DNA of 64,000 nt from CAIMUS01 sp046347625 (GTDB lineage Bacteria > Pseudomonadota > Gammaproteobacteria > Competibacterales > Competibacteraceae): NCBI GenBank assembly GCA_046347625.1, contig JAXMFU010000004.1, forward strand, positions 186,001 through 250,000, written 5' to 3'. This document shows positions 1-9,852 of the stretch, in pieces. The notes beneath the pieces were generated by a model. That model did not search any database and was not told the DNA's origin. It worked only from the letters and a program-made list of their open reading frames with translations. The position numbers and the translations under genes were made by a program. Each line of letters starts with the position of its first letter. Position 1 is the first letter of the stretch.

Positions 1-3000
1 CCACGCCGCACGTTCAGGAAATGCAGAACGCCCGATCAGAACCAGCCTGGCTTGAAAGGTCGCCAACTGTTCTGCCAATAGCAGCCCGATGCCACCCAAT
101 CCGCCTGTGATCAGATAGACACCTCTTTCCCTTATCACGCGCTTTGGATGTGAACGATAGTTTCCATTCGGCCGGACGGGCTCGAATATTTGCACCCAAC
201 GATACTTGCCGCGGTAAGCAATGGCTTGTGAAGATGCACCTGGACTGTCGATTATCTCGTCAGCAACGACGTTTGGATTCAGTTCCGCCAATAACTGATC
301 GAGCAATGTCGATGAGATTGTGCATTCATTTGCCGAGTCGATTTTCTCCAGTACGACATCGATGCTCCGGCAGCTCACATTGGGATACTCTTGGGCAATG
401 ACTTTGATAGGTCCCAGCAGAGTAGCTTTCGCTGGACAGAGTAGCTCTTCGCCGTTCACCTCTTCCATGTTATTGGTGACAACCGTGAGACGTATCGCGT
501 CGGTTATTGCTTCCAGTGCCTGGGCGAGAAAGAGCAGACTGTAGAAACCCTGAGTCAGAGCCGCCTTGGTTGATTCTAGATCCAAAGGTGTGGGGGACGC
601 TGTCATACTCCACAGGTGAACAATCAATTCTAGCCTTTTGCCTTGAGCCAGGATAGATTGGATCAGGGTATGATATTCTTCTTTGCGCTGCGGGTGGAGG
701 GTGTAGCCATCGCTTTGCTTTGCAAATCCCGACCCGGCTCTTACGCTAATGACTTCTTGCCCCGCTTCGCGGAGTCGTGTGGCCAATCGATCACCCACTC
801 CGCATTCATCGACAAACAATAACCAATGAAAACATTCTGCAAATGGTTGCGGCAGGAACAAGGGAGAACGCTTCCATCCTGGAATGTAAAACCAATCGAC
901 TATTTTCGGCTTCTTTCGAGGTTTCTCAACGATTGGACTGACAGACCGATTTTGCGCTGGCTCGATCCAGTAACGTTGGCGCTCGAAGGGATAGGTGGGC
1001 AGGGGTACGCGTTGCCGTCGCTCGTGGGTATAGAAGCTAGTCCAGTCGATGGCTCTCCCTGCCAGCCAGAGTTGGCCTAGCGTCTTGAGCAAGAATGCCA
1101 CATCGGATTGCGCTTCGCGTGGATGGCGGAGCGACTGCAATACCACCTGCCCGGTTTTGCGCGGGTGTTGCTTGGCAAAGGTACTCAGGGTTCGCCCAGG
1201 CCCAACCTCCAATAAAATCAACTCCGGTTCATCGAGTAGCTCACCGATACTATCGGCAAAACGCACCGTCTGGCGCAGATGTCTGGCCCAGTAGGTAGGG
1301 TCGGTCGCCTGTTCAGCGGTAATCCACGTGCCAGTTACATTAGAAAGATAGGGAATTTGTGGCGGTTGCAAATGTATTGTGCTGACCTGCGCCGTGAATG
1401 CCGCTACCACCGGGTCCATCATGGCGGAATGAAAGGCGTGCGAGGTGTGCAAAGTGCGACACTCAATGTTCTGTTCAGCCAGTTGCTGTTGCAGGGCCAC
1501 GATGGCGGCCACTGGGCCTGAGACGACACAGTGAGCGGGACCGTTGACGGCGGCGAGGGAGATGTCTTTTGGTAACGAGGCCAACTGTTCCTCTGGGAGA
1601 GGAACCGCCAGCATAGCGCCCGGCGGGAGGGATTGCATCAAACGCCCGCGCCAGGCGACCAATGCTAACGCCTCTTCCAGCGTGAACACACCGGCCAGAC
1701 AGGCGGCTACATATTCACCGATGCTGTGCCCGATCATGGCATGCGGTTGCACCCCCCACGCCTGCCATAATTGGGCTAAAGCATACTCGATCACAAACAG
1801 GGCCGGTTGGGTGATCGCTGTTTGTTCCAGTTGCTGCGCGGCTTCGTCAACATGCTCTGAAGCAGGGTAAAGTAACTGGCGCAGATCCAGCCCCAACTGC
1901 GGTTTAAGCAGGGTGGCACAGCTATCGACCGCCCGGCGAAAGGTTGGCTCTCGTTCATAGAGTTCTTGCGCCATGTTGACATATTGGGCACCTTGCCCAG
2001 AAAACATGAAGACGATCGGTCGTTCACTGGATTTGTGGAAACCCGTTAACAACTGCTCTGGTGAACGCAGGGTGCTAACGGCGCCGTCGAGTTCCCGGCA
2101 AACCAACAGGCGGCGATAGGGATGCGCCTGGCGGCCCACCTGCAAGGTGTACGCTACATCGGCCAGGTTGAGATCCGGGTGCTGCGCTAGATGGTTTGCC
2201 AAATTTGCCGTGGCCGTATTGAGCGCCACGGGGGTTTTGGCCGAGAGTAGCAGCAACTGCCAGGGGCGGGAGGCGCTGCTGGGGGCTGGCGTGGGCGCTT
2301 CTTCCACAATCACATGGGCATTGGTTCCACCGATCCCAAAGGAACTGACTCCCGCCCGCCGTGGCGCGCCATTAGCCTTCCACTCAGCTAATTCGGCATT
2401 GACATAGAAGGGACTGTGGGCAAAATCAATCTTGGGGTTGGGTGTTTCAAAGTGCAGACTCGGGGGAATCTGCCCATGTTTGAGTGCCAACACCGTCTTG
2501 ATGAGACCGGCAACACCGGCGGCGTTATCCGCATGGCCGATATTGGTCTTCACCGACCCCAGCGCACACCATGGGGCAGCGGGTAGGGCCTCCTGTCCCC
2601 GGCCTTGGTAGAAGGCTTGGGTCAAGGCTTCGACTTCAATCGGATCACCCAGCACCGTAGCCGTGCCGTGGGCCTCGACGTAGGTGATGGTCTCCGGCGC
2701 CACCCCGGCCACTGCCTGGGCTTCGCGGATGACTTGGGCCTGGCCTGCTACACTGGGTGCCGTGTAGCCCACCTTGACGGCGCCGTCGTTGTTAATCGCA
2801 GAGCCTTTGATCACCGCGTAAACCTTGTCACCATCGGCCAGCGCCGTTTCCAGGCGTTTCAGTACTACGATGCCGGCGCCGTTACCGCCGACCGTGCCCT
2901 GCGCTCCGGCATCGAAGGCCCGACAATGACCATCGGAAGAAGCAATCATCCCTTCTTGATACCAGTAGCCCTGCTGGTGTGGAATTTGAATGGTAACCCC

Positions 3001-3192
3001 ACCGGCTAAAGCGATCTGACACTCGCCATTGAGCAGGCTCTGGGCCGCCAGGTGGACCGCGACCAGGGACGTCGAGCAGGCGGTTTGCACAGTTACAGCC
3101 GGTCCCTTCAGGTTCAGTTTGTAGGCCACACGGGTCGGCAGATAATCTTTATCCGTGGCCAGCATCAAGGAATAGCCGTCCATAGACTCGAT
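1..3192 (-). CDS. Type I polyketide synthase, 3' part (KS C-half, AT, KR; runs off left edge)
   Basis: This is the larger part of a modular PKS gene cut in its ketosynthase by the IS630 element. The minus frame is open from the IS edge to base 1; the first in-frame ATG is at 3183. The KS shows its active-site Cys in TACSTSLVA and both His residues (EAHGTA, NIGHADNAAG). An acyltransferase follows with GHSIGEY and HAFH, the latter typical of malonyl-CoA specificity. A ketoreductase-type region then reads into a Rossmann motif (LITGGLGGIG) near the left edge, where the gene is cut by the window. Before the insertion it was continuous with the KS N-terminus at 4334-4742 and lay last in an NRPS-PKS operon. 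The translated product of this half alone would lack the KS N-terminus, so the module is probably dead unless the IS excises. Domain calls come from motif reading; the malonyl call is inference. Confidence 0.9.
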   Translation of the reverse strand, partial: MESMDGYSLMLATDKDYLPTRVAYKLNLKGPAVTVQTACSTSLVAVHLAAQSLLNGECQIALAGGVTIQIPHQQGYWYQEGMIASSDGHCRAFDAGAQGTVGGNGAGIVVLKRLETALADGDKVYAVIKGSAINNDGAVKVGYTAPSVAGQAQVIREAQAVAGVAPETITYVEAHGTATVLGDPIEVEALTQAFYQGRGQEALPAAPWCALGSVKTNIGHADNAAGVAGLIKTVLALKHGQIPPSLHFETPNPKIDFAHSPFYVNAELAEWKANGAPRRAGVSSFGIGGTNAHVIVEEAPTPAPSSASRPWQLLLLSAKTPVALNTATANLANHLAQHPDLNLADVAYTLQVGRQAHPYRRLLVCRELDGAVSTLRSPEQLLTGFHKSSERPIVFMFSGQGAQYVNMAQELYEREPTFRRAVDSCATLLKPQLGLDLRQLLYPASEHVDEAAQQLEQTAITQPALFVIEYALAQLWQAWGVQPHAMIGHSIGEYVAACLAGVFTLEEALALVAWRGRLMQSLPPGAMLAVPLPEEQLASLPKDISLAAVNGPAHCVVSGPVAAIVALQQQLAEQNIECRTLHTSHAFHSAMMDPVVAAFTAQVSTIHLQPPQIPYLSNVTGTWITAEQATDPTYWARHLRQTVRFADSIGELLDEPELILLEVGPGRTLSTFAKQHPRKTGQVVLQSLRHPREAQSDVAFLLKTLGQLWLAGRAIDWTSFYTHERRQRVPLPTYPFERQRYWIEPAQNRSVSPIVEKPRKKPKIVDWFYIPGWKRSPLFLPQPFAECFHWLLFVDECGVGDRLATRLREAGQEVISVRAGSGFAKQSDGYTLHPQRKEEYHTLIQSILAQGKRLELIVHLWSMTASPTPLDLESTKAALTQGFYSLLFLAQALEAITDAIRLTVVTNNMEEVNGEELLCPAKATLLGPIKVIAQEYPNVSCRSIDVVLEKIDSANECTISSTLLDQLLAELNPNVVADEIIDSPGASSQAIAYRGKYRWVQIFEPVRPNGNYRSHPKRVIRERGVYLITGGLGGIGLLLAEQLATFQARLVLIGRSAFPERAAW

Positions 3193-3194
3193 TA

Positions 3195-4331
3195 TAGTCA
3201 TCTACTCAATATGATATAATTTATTAAATTGAAATCCGCTTTTTGTTAAAACTAAGGAGAGATATCATGAAAGGCGAAAGATTATTTGTCGAAAGACAAA
3301 CTGAGTTGCGTGAGCACTTAGCTGAAGAGAAGGAGATTACCATTAAGTTTAAGTTAGCTTTCTTGAAATGTTTCTCGCCATTAGGTCGAGATTTAGAAGC
3401 TGTATGTCAAGATTTTGGGATCGCGGTGTCCACGGGTTATCTGTGGCTGCGCACCTGGAATGACGCGGGTTATGCCGGAATTAGCGAGAAGGGGCAACGG
3501 ACAGGTCGACCACCCCAACTCGATGAATGGGACCTGATTTTTTTAAACTACCGGTTGCACCAGCAAACCATGTGGATCACCACCGAGGTCAGGGAACTCA
3601 TTCGGCGAGAATTTGGGATTGAGTATTCGCCGGCTCAAGTCATTCGGATCTTGCGCGAGCGGATGGGCCTGCATTTCAGTAAGCCTTTTCCACGGGATTA
3701 TCGTCGGCCCCCCGATGCCGAGGAGCGCTTGAAAGCGAGCCTCCATCACGTGTTTATAGCCTTGAAAGAGAAAGGGATAGGTAAGGATGATATCGCCCTG
3801 GGCTTCGTCGATGAAGCGAGTCCGCAAAATCGGGCTAACACGGTACGGGTGTGGAGTTTCGAGGCCAGCCCCGTGGTCGATAAGAACACGACCCATTTTA
3901 AGAGTAACACGATTGGCTTTTACGCGATTCAGGGGATCAGTGTGCAGGCGTTTCTGGCGAATTCAAAGGAAGACGCCATTGTTGATTTTCTCAAGCAAGT
4001 CAAAGCCGCCAATGCGACAGCCAAAGCCATTGTGATGGTCCTAGATAATTATAGTAGTCACGGTGCGGCTAAGGTAAAAGAAAGCGCCCAAGAACTCGGT
4101 ATCTATTTAATCCATTTACCACCTTATTCGCCGGACCTGAATCCAATCGAGTATATCTGGAAAAGCATAAAACGGATTGTATCCAGAGAGTTTGTTAATA
4201 CACTGGATGAAATGAAGGGAAAAATAGCCGATGGCTGGAAAACGTTATCAGGCGCACTCGGTTTTGCGAAGCATTGGATTTCTGAATTTTTAGAAACTGA
4301 ATCATATTATAATGACTTATGTGCTTGACTA
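3195..4331 (+). mobile_element. IS630-family insertion sequence, complete
   Basis: A 1137-bp element lies inside a PKS ketosynthase sequence. Its ends are inverted repeats beginning TAGTCA at both termini, and both outer parts contain a similar AT-rich stretch. The target dinucleotide TA is duplicated at 3193-3194 and 4332-4333, which is the hallmark of IS630/Tc1-type transposition. Deleting the element plus one TA restores an uninterrupted KS reading frame (Ala-Leu-Ile-Glu across the joint), so the insertion is recent or at least has not been followed by erosion of the flanks. Confidence 0.9.
3267..4328 (+). CDS. IS630-family transposase
   Basis: DDE transposase of about 353 residues, full length for the family. 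The start at 3267 is chosen because AAGGAGAG lies just upstream. The N-terminal half carries a winged helix-turn-helix region that binds the ends (residues about 30-130). The catalytic triad is visible as GFVDEAS (Asp), VMVLDNYSSH (Asp) and PYSPDLNPIEYIW (Glu), the last being the classic IS630 signature. No frameshift or stop is seen, so it could be active. It is the only gene of the element and lies opposite in orientation to the PKS gene it interrupts. Confidence 0.93.
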   Translation: MKGERLFVERQTELREHLAEEKEITIKFKLAFLKCFSPLGRDLEAVCQDFGIAVSTGYLWLRTWNDAGYAGISEKGQRTGRPPQLDEWDLIFLNYRLHQQTMWITTEVRELIRREFGIEYSPAQVIRILRERMGLHFSKPFPRDYRRPPDAEERLKASLHHVFIALKEKGIGKDDIALGFVDEASPQNRANTVRVWSFEASPVVDKNTTHFKSNTIGFYAIQGISVQAFLANSKEDAIVDFLKQVKAANATAKAIVMVLDNYSSHGAAKVKESAQELGIYLIHLPPYSPDLNPIEYIWKSIKRIVSREFVNTLDEMKGKIADGWKTLSGALGFAKHWISEFLETESYYNDLCA

Positions 4332-4742
4332 TAATGCCTGGTTGGGGTAAAGATTGTTGAGTAAATAGTCGCTCATGCTCATACCGGCGTACACGCCAAT
4401 GGCGCCGCGGTAACTATCCGGCGCGTACCCGGCCGTTTCCAGCGCTTCTTGGGCGCACTCCAGAAACAGTCGTTGTTGCGGGTCCAAAATTTCCGCTTCG
4501 CGTGGGGTAAAGCCAAAGAAAGACGCATCGAATTGGTCGATGTCCGACAGTACCGTGCCCGCTTTGACGTAATTGGGATCGGCGAGTAAAACCGGATCGA
4601 CGCCTGCTGCCAATAGCTCTTCATTCGAGAAGAAGGTAATCGATTCGACGCCGTCGCGTAGATTTTCCCAAAATGTTTCAATGGAACCAGCGCCAGGGAA
4701 ACGGCAAGCCATGCCGATGATGGCAATCTCCAAGTCACTCAT
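4329..4742 (-). CDS. Type I polyketide synthase, 5' part (KS N-terminus)
   Basis: This is the first 135 or so residues of the PKS gene, starting MSDLEIAIIGMACRFPGA, the standard opening of a modular KS. It reads through DPQQRLFLE and GVYAGMSM and then runs into the IS630 end, where a TAG inside the element terminates it. The start ATG at 4742 overlaps the end of the NRPS gene by 8 bases (ATGAGTGA), so the two were translationally coupled. The NRPS hands a peptidyl chain to this KS, followed by one round of malonyl extension by the domains in 1-3192. As it stands the fragment lacks the KS active-site Cys and cannot work. Confidence 0.9.
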   Translation of the reverse strand: MSDLEIAIIGMACRFPGAGSIETFWENLRDGVESITFFSNEELLAAGVDPVLLADPNYVKAGTVLSDIDQFDASFFGFTPREAEILDPQQRLFLECAQEALETAGYAPDSYRGAIGVYAGMSMSDYLLNNLYPNQAL

Positions 4743-7700
4743 CGATTCTGCTCTCCCCCTGCAACTCGTTGTGGGCTTTTTCTCTGCGCAGTCGCTGTTG
4801 CCGTGCGTTGGCTTGTCCGGCACGGCGGGACTCCGTCTGATCCTGGCGCTGAATTGCAGCCGACAGCGGTTCCTTCGCGTCGTCTGTCCCCGTAGTATGA
4901 CTTACGTAGCCGGCCAAGGCATGAATGGTTGGATATTTAAAAAGGTCCACGATGGACAACTCTCGGTCGAACATTTCCCGCAAGCGCCAGTGAACTTGGA
5001 TCAGGAGTAAGGAATGCCCACCCAACTCAAAGAAATTGTCATCGATGCCTACTTCTTCTAACTGGAGCACCTGTTGCCAAACGGTAGCGATTTGGTGTTC
5101 GGTTTCGGTTTGCGGCATCACCACAGCCCTTGCCAACGGCGAACACACGGTGGGCGCAGGCAGACAGCACCGGTCTATCTTGCCATTTAGGGTCAAGGGC
5201 ATGGCATCCAAATGGACAAAGGCACTGGGAATCATGTAATCGGGCAACTTTTCAGCCAGATAAGCCCGTAGTGTGTTGGTTTCGAGGGCTTCCGAGGCCA
5301 CGATGTAGGCAATGAGACGCTTATCGCCAGGCGGGCCTTCCCGGGCGACTACCACCGCTTCTTGCACGGCTGGATGTTGACCCAACACCGCTCCGATTTC
5401 CCCCAACTCGATGCGAAAGCCGCGAAGTTTCACTTGATGATCGAGGCGGCCAAGATACTCGATATTCCCATCCGGCAAGTAGCGCGCCAGATCGCCCGTC
5501 TTGTACAGTCGCCCTTCTCCAAACGGATTGGCAATAAATCTTTTTTGAGTAAGTGCAGGCCGATTGTGGTATCCCCCTCCAGCCTGTACGCCGCCAATAT
5601 GCAGTTCGCCAGGCACGCCGATGGGCGTGGGCTGTAACCCTTGATCCAGAATATAAATTTGGGTATTGGCGACGGGACGTCCGATCGGTACAAAGACTAG
5701 CGGGCTATCGGGTTGACAAGCCCAATAGGTCACGTCCACGGCAGTTTCGGTAGGACCATAAAGATTGTGCAGTTCGGCCGGCAGTTTGGCGAAAAAGCGG
5801 CACTGCAATTCGGCGGACAAAGCTTCACCGCTACAGATCACGCGCCGCAGCGACGTGCATTGCTCTACAGCCGGCGCCTCGAGGAAGACCTGCAGCATGG
5901 AGGGCACAAAATGCAAGGTGGTGATCTGCTGGCGTTGAATGACTTCCACCAGATAATCCGGCGCTTTGTGACCCTCCGGTTTTGCCATCACTAAGCGGGC
6001 CCCGACCATCAGCGGCCAGAAAAACTCCCAAACCGAAACGTCGAAGCTAAAGGGCGTCTTTTGCAGCACGCGGTCGTGAATATCCAGTCGATATTCATCC
6101 TGCATCCACCGCAGTCGATTACAGACGCCGCGATGGGTATTCAGCGCCCCTTTGGGTTGGCCGGTGGAACCGGACGTGTAAATGACATAGGCCGGATGTT
6201 CAGCCGTTACTTTCGTGGTCGGCGCCTCCGTAGTCGCCTGAGCCGGCTTAGGCCAGTCGCTATCCAGACAAATCCGGTGGGTCATAGGGGTGGCCGGAAG
6301 GCGCACAACCAGGTGCTGTTGGCTGAGCAAAACCGATGTTTGCGCATCGGCCAGCATAAAGGCGAGTCGTTCCGGTGGATAGCTGGGGTCAAGCGGTACA
6401 TAGGCACCCCCGGCCTTGAGAATGCCCAATAAGCCCACCACCATCTCCAGTGAGCGTTCCATACAGAGGCCCACCAGCATACCCGGACCGATGCCCAATG
6501 TTTGCAGATGCTGGGCCAGTTGATTGGCACGGGTATTGAGTTCATGGTAAGTTAGCTGCTCCTCGCCAAAGACAACGGCGATGGCCTCGGGTGTGCGGGC
6601 GACTTGTTCTTCGAACAGCTGATGGAGGCACGTGTCCCTGGGGTAATCGATTTGGGTATTATTCCATTCCAGCAACAACCGGCGCTGTTCGGCTTCAGTT
6701 AGCAGCGGCAGTTGCGCGATCCGCGCTTCGGGGTCGGTGATGATCCCCTCCAACAGGGTTTGAAAATGCCCGGTCATGCGCTCGATCGTCGCCGGCGCAA
6801 AGAGGTCTGTGTTGTATTCCCAAGCGCCGATAAATCCTTCTGCTTTATCTTGCAAAGTCAGTGTCAGGTCAAATTTAGCAACCGGCAGATCTTCATTGAT
6901 AAAGGTAACCGTGAGTCCAGGGAGATTGACCCGCTGTTCCTGGGCCATTTCTTCTAAACTGAACATCACCTGAAACAGGGGGCTATGGCTCAAACTACGT
7001 TCGGGCTGTAAAGCTTCCACCAGTAACTCGAACGGTAAGTCTTGATAGCGGTAGGCATCCAGCGCCATCCGACGTACTTTGGTGAGCAGTTGGCTGAAGG
7101 TAGGATTACCGGACAAATCGTTGCGTAAGACGAGCGTGTTGGCAAAAAAGCCAATCAGGGTCTCTAGTTCCGGTCGTTGACGGTTAGCAATCGGCGTACC
7201 GATCAGGATGTCATCTTGACCGGAATAGCGGAAAAGTAAAATGGCCAAAGCGGCTTGCAAGGTTATGAAAAGGGTAGCGCCGCTTTTTTGACTTAATTGC
7301 TTCAGTTGTCGCACCAACTGACTGGGAAAAGTAAAAACGTAATGTCCGCCGCGATAACTCTGCACTGCGGGACGCGGATAATCCGTGGGCAAGGTCAAAA
7401 GTGAAGGGGTATTGGCCAGTTGAGTTTTCCAATAACTGAGTTGCTGCTGCAAAACATTCTCCGTCAACCACTCCCGCTGCCAAACGGCGAAATCCGCATA
7501 TTGAATGTCAAGTTCTGGTAAGAGAGAGGGCTGTCCATTGCAATAGGCTTCATAGAGGACGGCGAGTTCACGGGTGAAAACAGTCATCGACCAGACATCG
7601 CAGCTGATGTGGTGGATCGTCAACAGCAGGACATGAGATTCTGCGGCAAGTCGTAGCAAGGTCGCCCGCCACAAGGGTCCCTTAGCCAGATCAAAAGGTT

Positions 7701-8220
7701 GCTCGGCGGCTTGCCGAGCCAGCCGTTGTAGCTCCGCTGCTTGCTGTTCCGTTGCTAGCGTATCCAAGGTGACGAGCGCCAGGCTGAAATCGGCGGGGCC
7801 GGTCCGCTGGCGCGCTTGACCATTGACTTGCGGGAACGTCGTCCGTAGGGCTTCGTGCCGTCGCTCGATTTCCCCCAAACTCCACTCCAATGCCGCACGC
7901 TGAAGGGGTCCAACCAGGCGTAGCGACATCGGAATGTTATAGTTAGCGCTGGTTCCTTCTAGTTGGGCCAGGAACCACAGTCGCTCTTGGGTGAAGGAGA
8001 GTGGTAAGTCGCCGGCGCACTCTACCGGCTGAATCCGGGTGTCAAGCGTTTGCTGCGCCTGGCCGAGGAAGGTCAGAATTTCAGACTTATGTTCGCTGAT
8101 CTCAGCCCGCAAGGCGGGTGTCAAGGCGCCCTTGGGCGCTTGATAGCTTAGCTGTTCTCCCTCCAGCCAAAGTCTTATTCGCAGGCTTTTCAGATGATTG
8201 ATAAATCTGGCTATTTTCAT
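4735..8220 (-). CDS. Non-ribosomal peptide synthetase module (TubC docking-C-A-PCP)
   Basis: A single complete NRPS module of 1161 residues. Residues 1-55 resemble the TubC-type N-terminal docking domain. The condensation domain follows (about 70-500) with HHISCDVWS, in which the usual Gly after the catalytic His/Asp motif is Val. The adenylation domain (about 520-1020) shows YTSGSTGQPKG, NLYGPTE, YKTGDL and NGKID. A peptidyl carrier with GGHSL lies at about 1040-1110. Reading the ten specificity positions by hand gives DVWHISLVDK, very close to serine codes. The start overlaps the stop of the upstream PKS gene by ATGA, and the end overlaps the downstream PKS start, so this is one operon. It would accept a polyketide from the upstream ACP, add serine, and pass it on. 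The serine call is inference from motif alignment. Confidence 0.95.
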   Translation of the reverse strand: MKIARFINHLKSLRIRLWLEGEQLSYQAPKGALTPALRAEISEHKSEILTFLGQAQQTLDTRIQPVECAGDLPLSFTQERLWFLAQLEGTSANYNIPMSLRLVGPLQRAALEWSLGEIERRHEALRTTFPQVNGQARQRTGPADFSLALVTLDTLATEQQAAELQRLARQAAEQPFDLAKGPLWRATLLRLAAESHVLLLTIHHISCDVWSMTVFTRELAVLYEAYCNGQPSLLPELDIQYADFAVWQREWLTENVLQQQLSYWKTQLANTPSLLTLPTDYPRPAVQSYRGGHYVFTFPSQLVRQLKQLSQKSGATLFITLQAALAILLFRYSGQDDILIGTPIANRQRPELETLIGFFANTLVLRNDLSGNPTFSQLLTKVRRMALDAYRYQDLPFELLVEALQPERSLSHSPLFQVMFSLEEMAQEQRVNLPGLTVTFINEDLPVAKFDLTLTLQDKAEGFIGAWEYNTDLFAPATIERMTGHFQTLLEGIITDPEARIAQLPLLTEAEQRRLLLEWNNTQIDYPRDTCLHQLFEEQVARTPEAIAVVFGEEQLTYHELNTRANQLAQHLQTLGIGPGMLVGLCMERSLEMVVGLLGILKAGGAYVPLDPSYPPERLAFMLADAQTSVLLSQQHLVVRLPATPMTHRICLDSDWPKPAQATTEAPTTKVTAEHPAYVIYTSGSTGQPKGALNTHRGVCNRLRWMQDEYRLDIHDRVLQKTPFSFDVSVWEFFWPLMVGARLVMAKPEGHKAPDYLVEVIQRQQITTLHFVPSMLQVFLEAPAVEQCTSLRRVICSGEALSAELQCRFFAKLPAELHNLYGPTETAVDVTYWACQPDSPLVFVPIGRPVANTQIYILDQGLQPTPIGVPGELHIGGVQAGGGYHNRPALTQKRFIANPFGEGRLYKTGDLARYLPDGNIEYLGRLDHQVKLRGFRIELGEIGAVLGQHPAVQEAVVVAREGPPGDKRLIAYIVASEALETNTLRAYLAEKLPDYMIPSAFVHLDAMPLTLNGKIDRCCLPAPTVCSPLARAVVMPQTETEHQIATVWQQVLQLEEVGIDDNFFELGGHSLLLIQVHWRLREMFDRELSIVDLFKYPTIHALAGYVSHTTGTDDAKEPLSAAIQRQDQTESRRAGQANARQQRLRREKAHNELQGESRIDE

Positions 8221-9824
8221 AGGGCGCCTTCTTCCAGCTCATCGATATCAGTGTGCGGCTCGGCTTGTCCGCTATGGACAACCTGTTGCATGGTTTCAAT
8301 ATAAGCCGCCAAACCGGCGACTGTTGGCTCTTCGAACAGCGCCTGGAGCGGCAAAGCCAGGCCAAATGCCTGGCGCAAGCGCGCGATGACTTGGGTCGCC
8401 AGGAGTGAATGTCCGCCCAGCTCCCAAAAATCGTCCTCGATCCCGATTTGCCCAATTCCCAATAAATCCTGATAAATGCTAACTAGGATTTGCTCTGTCT
8501 CATTTCTGGGTGCCACATAGGGCTTACTCAGTTCAGGGCGCTGATAGGTCTGTCTTGCAGGGTTGTTCTGCTCCAGCAGTGAAATAAGATAAGAACTCGC
8601 AAATTCCCGCTGCCGCGCCAGGAGATCACGCGTCGACACCAAAACCTGTGCGTCGGTTGCCGCTAAAATGCGATTGAAAACAGCGATGCCTTCCGCAGAC
8701 GACAGACCATATTTAAGAAGATGAGATTGAATTTGGTCACCCGATGCATTCAATGGCAGGCCGGGCGCACTGGTGGAATAGGCTGGATTGGCTCTCCCAG
8801 TAGCCGGTGCAGGCATTCCTCCGACCTGTTTCTCAGGATCGACCGTTACCCGCCTAACGGTATATTCGTCGATTTCCACCAGAATGTTCCCCTGCTCATC
8901 CAGAAGCACAATGTCAAACTGCAGAATCTCTTGGTTAGGCCGGCTATTTTCTGAATAGCGACTGTAACTGTATAGCTTTCGAGGCAGGGGCGCTTTCCGG
9001 CACAGCCTTTTATAAGAAAACGGCAGATAAGCGCCTTCGGCTTGGGCTAATAAAAAGCCAGTCGCCATGTCCAACAAGGCGGGGTGTAGCAAGTATGATT
9101 GCAGATCGGCTACAAAGGCTTCGGGCAACTCTAAGCAAGCCAGCCCCTCGTTTTCTCCCCAATAGATGTGTCCCGTTATATTCCAGCGCGGACCGAACTT
9201 TATAAAATAGACTTCCGCTTGCTCGGCAGGCGTTCGAATGATTTCCGGTTGCCGACATCTGGCCTTGATTTTTTGCAGATCATAATGAGTAGGAGACGCT
9301 TTGCCCTCGGCTGAGGGCTCTGATAGTGTGGCGATGGTTCCCCTGGTATGTTCCTGCCATTCACCTACCTTAGAGTTGCTTCGACTCCTGATCGAGAATT
9401 CATACGCATCGCCTTGTCGCTTCAGCAGCGTATGAACCTCCTTTTGTTCATTCTCTTCTACCGTCAAGGGATGCAGTAGATAGATTTCCTGCATCTCGAA
9501 GTGGCTGGATTGAGTGTAGTTCTCAAACGCTGCCCCGGCCATTTCCAGATAAGCAGTCCCTACCAGGGTTGCCTTTCCCAGGATCCGATGTTCATCGAGA
9601 ACCCAGTGCTTGTCGGGGCGAAAGGAAGTGACATAGGTAGCTTGCGCTGAGTCTTCGACCAGATGATAGTCCAATAGCGGATGCTTAACTGCTTTAGTGT
9701 GAAACGAGGACCTATCCTCTGGATTAGCAGGTCGTTTTGCCGCCGCGACGGACATACCAACCTCTTGCCAGGCCTCCCAGTTGATCGCCACCGTGAACGT
9801 GCCGCCGCCTCGCGCCGGACCCAT
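8217..9824 (-). CDS. Polyketide synthase fragment: KR C-terminus, DH, ACP
   Basis: The 535-residue frame begins in unrelated sequence; recognisable PKS starts at INWEAWQEVGM, the last strand of a ketoreductase. A dehydratase domain follows (about 45-330). Its catalytic His is present in LDEHRILGKATLVGTAY, but the HxxxGxxxxP motif has Val instead of Pro. The second-half Asp is in HPALLDMATGF. An acyl carrier domain (about 440-520) has WELGGHSLLATQ. The C-terminus is short and acidic (ELEEGAL), the kind of tail that TubC-type docking domains bind, which fits the next gene. The KS, AT and most of the KR are missing, so the gene has lost its 5' end and the annotated start is only the first available codon. 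It is probably a decayed gene. Confidence 0.85.
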   Translation of the reverse strand: MGPARGGGTFTVAINWEAWQEVGMSVAAAKRPANPEDRSSFHTKAVKHPLLDYHLVEDSAQATYVTSFRPDKHWVLDEHRILGKATLVGTAYLEMAGAAFENYTQSSHFEMQEIYLLHPLTVEENEQKEVHTLLKRQGDAYEFSIRSRSNSKVGEWQEHTRGTIATLSEPSAEGKASPTHYDLQKIKARCRQPEIIRTPAEQAEVYFIKFGPRWNITGHIYWGENEGLACLELPEAFVADLQSYLLHPALLDMATGFLLAQAEGAYLPFSYKRLCRKAPLPRKLYSYSRYSENSRPNQEILQFDIVLLDEQGNILVEIDEYTVRRVTVDPEKQVGGMPAPATGRANPAYSTSAPGLPLNASGDQIQSHLLKYGLSSAEGIAVFNRILAATDAQVLVSTRDLLARQREFASSYLISLLEQNNPARQTYQRPELSKPYVAPRNETEQILVSIYQDLLGIGQIGIEDDFWELGGHSLLATQVIARLRQAFGLALPLQALFEEPTVAGLAAYIETMQQVVHSGQAEPHTDIDELEEGAL

Positions 9825-9852
9825 GACGCCGAGCCGGGGCCGCTGAGCGACG

